Assembly (NCBI GenBank): GCA_965112735.1
Contig: OZ218954.1
Location: 558,001-622,000 of the forward strand
Reading direction: 5' to 3'
Length of the DNA stretch: 64,000 nucleotides
Origin: Phaeosaccion multiseriatum
Lineage: Eukaryota; Ochrophyta, other classes
A program made the position numbers and the translations under genes. Shown here piece by piece: positions 59,801-64,000 of this stretch (position 1 is its first letter; every line of letters starts with the position of its first letter). The notes beneath the pieces were generated by a model. That model had not been told where the DNA came from. It did no database searches and saw only the letters and a list, made by a program, of their open reading frames with translations.

Positions 59801-62800
59801 GGTGTGGCTGTTGGTGCCGCTGTTGGTGTGGCTGTTGGTGTGGCTGTTGGTGTGGCTGTTGGTGTGGCTGTTGGTGCCGCTGTTGGTGTGGCTGTTGGTG
59901 CGGCTGTTGGTGCTGATGTTGGTGTGGCTGTTGGTGCCACTGTTGGTGCTGACGTTGGTGTGGCTGTTGGTGCCGCTGTTGGTGCTGATGTTGATGTGGC
60001 TGTTGGTGCCGCTGTTGGTGCTGATGTTGGTGTGGCGGTTGGTGCCGCTGTTGGTGCTGATGTTGGTGTGGCTGTTGGTGCCGCTGTCGGAGCTGATGTT
60101 GGTGTGGCTGTCGGAGCTGCCGTCGGAGATGTGGTCGAACCTGCAGCTGGTGGCTGACCGAAGAGAGAGAGAGAGAGAGGGGTGGCAGAGCAGAACACAA
60201 GAGGGGGAGAGAAGGATGCTTTGGGTTACGAGAGCCAGTGCAGGAGGAACGGCAATAATAACCCAGCCCACACAATGAGAACCACCTGTCCACACGGTGG
60301 GCACCCGCCTGTTGCTAAGCATTCTTGATACGCACCTCTGTTGGCAGCTCTGTATCCTCAGCTACGGGTGCTTCTGTAACCGAATCTTCTGGTGCTTCCG
60401 TATCCTCAGCTACGGGTGCCTGGGTCTCATCTGCAAACGGTGCTTCCGTCTCGACCGCTTCGGGTGCTTCTGTAACCGAATCTACTGGTGCTTCCGTATC
60501 CTCAGCTACGGGTGCCTGGGTCTCATCTGCAGACGGTGCTTCCGTCTCGACCGCTTCGGGTGCTTCTGTAACCGAATCTTCTGGTGCTTCCGTATCCTCA
60601 GCTACGGGTGCCTGGGTCTCATCTGCAGACGGCGCTTCCGTCTCAGGCGCTTCGGTCTCTTCAGCAACCGGCGTAGGCGTCTCCAGTGCAACCGGCGTGG
60701 GCGTCTCCACCGCAACTGGCCCTTGTGTCTCCACTGCTACCGGCGTAGGTGTCTCCACCGCAACTGGCGCTTGTGTCTCCACTGCTACCGGCGTAGGCGT
60801 CTCCACCGCTACTGGCCCTTGAGTCTCCACCGCTACCGGCGTGGGCGTCTCCACCGCTACCGGCGTAGATGTCTCCACTGCTACCGGCGTAGATGTCTCC
60901 ACTGCTACCGGCGTAGGTGTCTCCACAGCAACCGGCGTAGGCGTCTCAACAGCTACCGGCGTAGGTGTCTCCATCGCAACTGGCCCTTGTGTCTCCACCG
61001 CTACCGGCCCCTGTGTCTCCACAGCTACCGGCGTAGGTGTCTCCACCGCAACTGGCCCTTGTGTCTCCACTGCTACCGGCGTGGGCGTCTCCACCGCTAC
61101 CGGCGTAGGCGTCTCCACCGCTACCGGCGTAGATGTCTCAACAGGTACCGGCGTAGGTGTCTCCACTGTTACCGGCGTAGGCGTCTCCACAGCTACCGGC
61201 GTAGGTGTCTCCACAGCAACCGGCGTAGGCGTCTCAACAGCTGCCGGCGTAGGTGTCTCCACCGCAACTGGCCCTTGTGTCTCCACCGCTACCGGCCCTT
61301 GTGTCTCCACAGCTACCGGCGTAGGCGTCTCCACCGCTACCGGCGTAGGCGTCTCAACAGCTACCGGCCCTTGTGTCTCCACTGCTACCGGCGTAGGTGT
61401 CTCCACCGCAACTGGCCCTTGTGTCTCCACCGCTACCGGCCCTTGTGTCTCCACAGCTACCGGCGTAGGCGTCTCCACCGCTACCGGCGTAGGCGTCTCA
61501 ACAGCTACCGGCCCTTGTGTCTCCACTGCTACCGGCGTAGGTGTCTCCACCGCAACTGGCCCTTGTGTCTCCACTGCTACCGGCGTAGGCGTCTCAACCG
61601 CTGCCGGCGTAGGCGTCTCAACAGCTACCGGCGTAGGCGTCTCAACAGCTACCGGCGTAGGCGTCTCAACAGCTACCGGCGTAGGCGTCCCCACCGCAAC
61701 CGGCGCTTGTGTCTCCACCGCTACCGGCCCCTGTGTCTCCACAGCTACCGGCGTAGGTGTCTCCACCGCAACTGGCCCTTGTGTCTCCACTGCTACCGGC
61801 GTGGGCGTCTCCACCGCTACCGGCGTAGGCGTCTCCACCGCTACCGGCGTAGATGTCTCAACAGCTACCGGCGTAGGTGTCTCCACTGTTACCGGCGTAG
61901 GCGTCTCCACAGCTACCGGCGTAGGTGTCTCCACAGCAACCGGCGTAGGCGTCTCAACAGCTGCCGGCGTAGGTGTCTCCACCGCAACTGGCCCTTGTGT
62001 CTCCACCGCTACCGGCCCTTGTGTCTCCACAGCTACCGGCGTAGGCGTCTCCACCGCTACCGGCGTAGGCGTCTCAACAGCTACCGGCCCTTGTGTCTCC
62101 ACTGCTACCGGCGTAGGTGTCTCCACCGCAACTGGCCCTTGTGTCTCCACCGCTACCGGCCCTTGTGTCTCCACAGCTACCGGCGTAGGCGTCTCCACCG
62201 CTACCGGCGTAGGCGTCTCAACAGCTACCGGCCCTTGTGTCTCCACTGCTACCGGCGTAGGTGTCTCCACCGCAACTGGCCCTTGTGTCTCCACTGCTAC
62301 CGGCGTAGGCGTCTCAACCGCTGCCGGCGTAGGCGTCTCAACAGCTACCGGCGTAGGCGTCTCAACAGCTACCGGCGTAGGCGTCTCAACAGCTACCGGC
62401 GTAGGCGTCCCCACCGCAACCGGCGCTTGTGTCTCCACCGCTACCGGCCCTTGTGTCTCCACCGCTACCGGCGTAGGTGTCTCCACCGCTACTGGTGTAG
62501 GTGTCTCCACTGCTACCGGCGTAGGTGTCTCCACCGCTACTGGCCCTTGAGTCTCCACCGCTACCGGCCCTTGTGTCTCCACCGCAACCGGCGTAGGCGT
62601 CTCAACAGCTACCGGCCCTTGTGTCTCCACCGCTACCGGCGTAGGTGTCTCCACCGCTACTGGTGTAGGTGTCTCCGCTGCTACCGGCCCTTGTGTCTCC
62701 ACTGCTACCGGCGTAGGTGTCTCCACCGCAACTGGCCCTTGTGTCTCCACTGCTACCGGCGTAGGCGTCTCCACAGCAACCGGCGTAGGCGTCTCAACAG

Positions 62801-64000
62801 CTACCGGCGTAGGCGTCTCCACCGCAACTGGCGCTTGTGTCTCCACCGCTACCGGCCCTTGTGTCTCCACCGCTACCGGCGTAGGTGTCTCCACCGCTAC
62901 CGGCGTAGGCGTCTCCACCGCTACCGGCCCTTGTGTCTCCACCGCTACCGGCGTAGGTGTCTCCACTGCAACTGGCGCTTGTGTCTCCACCGCTACCGGC
63001 GTAGGCGTCTCAACAGCTACCGGCGTAGGTGTCTCCACCGCAACTGGCCCTTGTGTCTCCACCGCTACCGGCCCTTGTGTCTCCACAGCTACCGGCGTAG
63101 GTGTCTCCACCGCTACCGGCGTAGGCGTCTCAACAGCTACCGGCGTAGGTGTCTCCACCGCAACTGGCGCTTGTGTCTCCACCGCTACCGGCGTAGATGT
63201 CTCAACAGCTACCGGCGTAGGCGTCTCCACTGTTACCGGCGTAGGCGTCTCCACAGCTACCGGCGTAGGTGTCTCCACAGCTACCGGCGTAGGCGTCTCC
63301 ACAGCTACCGGCGTAGGCGTCTCCACCGCTACCGGCGTAGGCGTCTCAACAGCTACCGGCCCTTGTGTCTCCACTGCTACCGGCGTAGGTGTCTCCGCCG
63401 CAACTGGCGCTTGTGTCTCCACTGCTACCGGCGTAGGCGTCTCAACAGCAACCGGCGTAGGCGTCTCAACAGCTACCGGCGTAGGCGTCTCAACAGCTAC
63501 CGGCGTAGGCGTCTCCACCGCAACTGGCGCTTGTGTCTCCACCGCTACCGGCCCTTGTGTCTCCACCGCTACCGGCGTAGGTGTCTCCACCGCAACTGGC
63601 CCTTGTGTCTCAACTGCTACCGGCGTAGGTGTCTCCACCGCAACTGGCGCTTGTGTCTCCACAGCTACCGGCGTAGGCGTCTCCACCGCTACCGGCGTAG
63701 GCGTCTCAACAGCTACCGGCCCTTGTGTCTCCACTGCTACCGGCGTAGGTGTCTCCACCGCAACTGGCCCTTGTGTCTCCACTGCTACCGGCGTAGGCGT
63801 CTCAACAGCAACCGGCGTAGGCGTCTCAACAGCTACCGGCGTAGGCGTCTCAACAGCTACCGGCGTAGGCGTCTCCACCGCAACTGGCGCTTGTGTCTCC
63901 ACCGCTACCGGCCCTTGTGTCTCCACCGCTACCGGCGTAGGCGTCTCAACAGCTACCGGCCCTTGTGTCTCCACCGCTACCGGCGTAGGTGTCTCCACCG
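50844..64000 (-). CDS. Giant surface protein: Thr/Pro/Glu repeat stalk plus multipass channel-like region (5' partial)
   Basis: complement(join(50844-53183, 53455-54140, 54393-55458, 55545-56121, 56388-56557, 57418-57664, 57837-58096, 58299-59059, 59280-60153, 60336-64000)); all phases agree; about 3550 residues lie in the window and the start is off the right edge. Order: about 1200 residues of [16 protein letters not shown] repeats, a [20 protein letters not shown] block, a [12 protein letters not shown] block, an ectodomain with Cys ([16 protein letters not shown]), then membrane helices: [136 protein letters not shown]. The layout (ectodomain, then about nine helices, with LQ.LALLA and WTNLWWEF) resembles TRP-like multipass proteins; ion transport is inference. 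The cytosolic tail of about 650 residues is low-complexity and carries QLVIQQ insertions upstream. Confidence 0.85.
52190..52640 (-). repeat. 54-base coding repeats ([18 protein letters not shown])
   Basis: Five copies of an 18-residue unit flanked by shorter GSGSGS and GPGPGP runs in the cytosolic tail of the membrane protein. The + strand shows CCCTGACCCTGGCCC-type text that superficially recalls telomere repeats. Confidence 0.93.
55441..55582 (-). repeat. 86-base intron flanked by a 31-base direct repeat
   Basis: Intron 55459-55544 of the membrane-protein gene. The text around its donor and the text around its acceptor share about 31 bases (TGTCTTCCTTCCACTG, then CCATCGGCC or TCATCGGCC on +) with one mismatch. 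The exon ends WQWKEDK and the next exon begins WKEDR, so the protein also keeps a partial repeat. Confidence 0.92.
56700..57298. repeat. (GGAT)n array with GGGTGGAT variants
   Basis: About 600 bases of ATGGATGG/ATGGGTGG units inside the intron between exons 57418-57664 and 56388-56557 of the - strand gene (CCAT on the transcript). Makes spurious MDGW and IHPS frames. Confidence 0.96.
59370..60130 (-). repeat. 12- and 24-base coding repeats ([12 protein letters not shown])
   Basis: Built of GTTGGTGC.GCT-type 12-base units grouped as 24- and 36-base blocks, encoding Ala/Pro/Thr. All three frames on both strands stay open; only the PT frame fits the splice phases. Likely an O-glycosylated or extended linker. 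Confidence 0.94.
60660..64000 (-). repeat. 24-base coding repeats (VETPTPVA / VETQGPVA), about 139 units
   Basis: Each 24-base unit encodes eight residues. Variants TPTPVA, QGPVA, QAPVA and STPVA are arranged in higher-order blocks. It includes a nearly identical 720-base tandem duplication and continues off the right edge. The mixed synonymous codons (GCTACC, GCAACC, GCTGCC) allow copy relationships to be traced. Confidence 0.96.

Noticed and set aside
59282-60322. Alternative frames [11 protein letters not shown] and [11 protein letters not shown]
   Set aside because: Out-of-phase readings of the PTAAPT repeat; only the PT frame agrees with the exon phases on both sides.
60841-62550. 569-codon + strand frame [17 protein letters not shown]
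   Set aside because: Antisense of the 24-base stalk repeat. The - strand frame is longer and joins in phase to nine downstream exons; the + frame joins to nothing.
60660-64000. CRISPR-like regular repeats
   Set aside because: 24-base units are contiguous with no spacers, encode protein, and the genome is eukaryotic.

Overview
The window is nuclear DNA from a eukaryote with many spliceosomal introns. It is GC-rich, and introns and intergenic stretches are built largely of microsatellites and short dispersed motifs. I see no bacterial-style operons, no rRNA and no tRNA. The gene set (tubulin-tyrosine-ligase-like enzyme, beta-adaptin, triple-KH RNA-binding protein, F-box/SPRY protein, multipass channel-like protein with a Thr/Pro/Glu stalk) fits a protist. 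A complex alga such as a chromerid or stramenopile is my inference from repeat style and architectures; I cannot prove it from this sequence.

Nine genes were rebuilt by joining exons whose GT (once GC) and AG borders and reading phases agree. Left to right: (1) + strand, 3' end of a TPR-like gene (46-684, partial). (2) - strand, unrecognised gene of about ten exons (2359-7612, 5' end unresolved). (3) - strand, 251-residue alpha-helical protein, eight exons (7863-11071). (4) + strand, tubulin polyglutamylase/ligase of the TTLL family with a Gln-rich tail (12016-20570). (5) - strand, 1344-residue coiled-coil protein with an N-terminal signal peptide (21940-29832). (6) + strand, 445-residue protein with three KH domains (30578-34688). 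(7) - strand, 680-residue F-box + SPRY + ubiquitin-like fusion (35285-39987). (8) + strand, 895-residue adaptor-complex beta subunit, 18 exons (40538-49521). (9) - strand, very large surface protein with an extracellular repeat stalk and a multipass membrane region; its 5' end lies beyond the right edge (50844-64000). Apart from genes 2 and 3, strands alternate, giving short divergent 5' regions (about 0.5-1 kb) and convergent 3' regions.

The most striking non-coding signal is the structure of the introns. Several short motif families and the microsatellites have a fixed orientation relative to splicing: one strand form sits after the donor and its reverse complement sits before the acceptor. 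Examples are GATGGCAGTGGATGG against CCATCCACTGCCATC, GTGTCAGGAC against GTCCTGACAC, TTGGTGATAC against GTATCACCAA, and GTAAGTCAATG against CATTGACTTAC. Many introns therefore look like terminal-inverted-repeat units able to fold so that both splice sites meet. One motif, CAGTTGGTGATACAG, also lies inside exons of at least four genes, read in different frames and orientations (QLVIQQ, AVGDTA, AVSPT). That points to spread at the DNA level rather than selection on a peptide.

Most long open frames in the window (poly-Leu, poly-Arg, poly-Ser, Pro-Ser, Thr-His and similar) are repeat artefacts and are left out.
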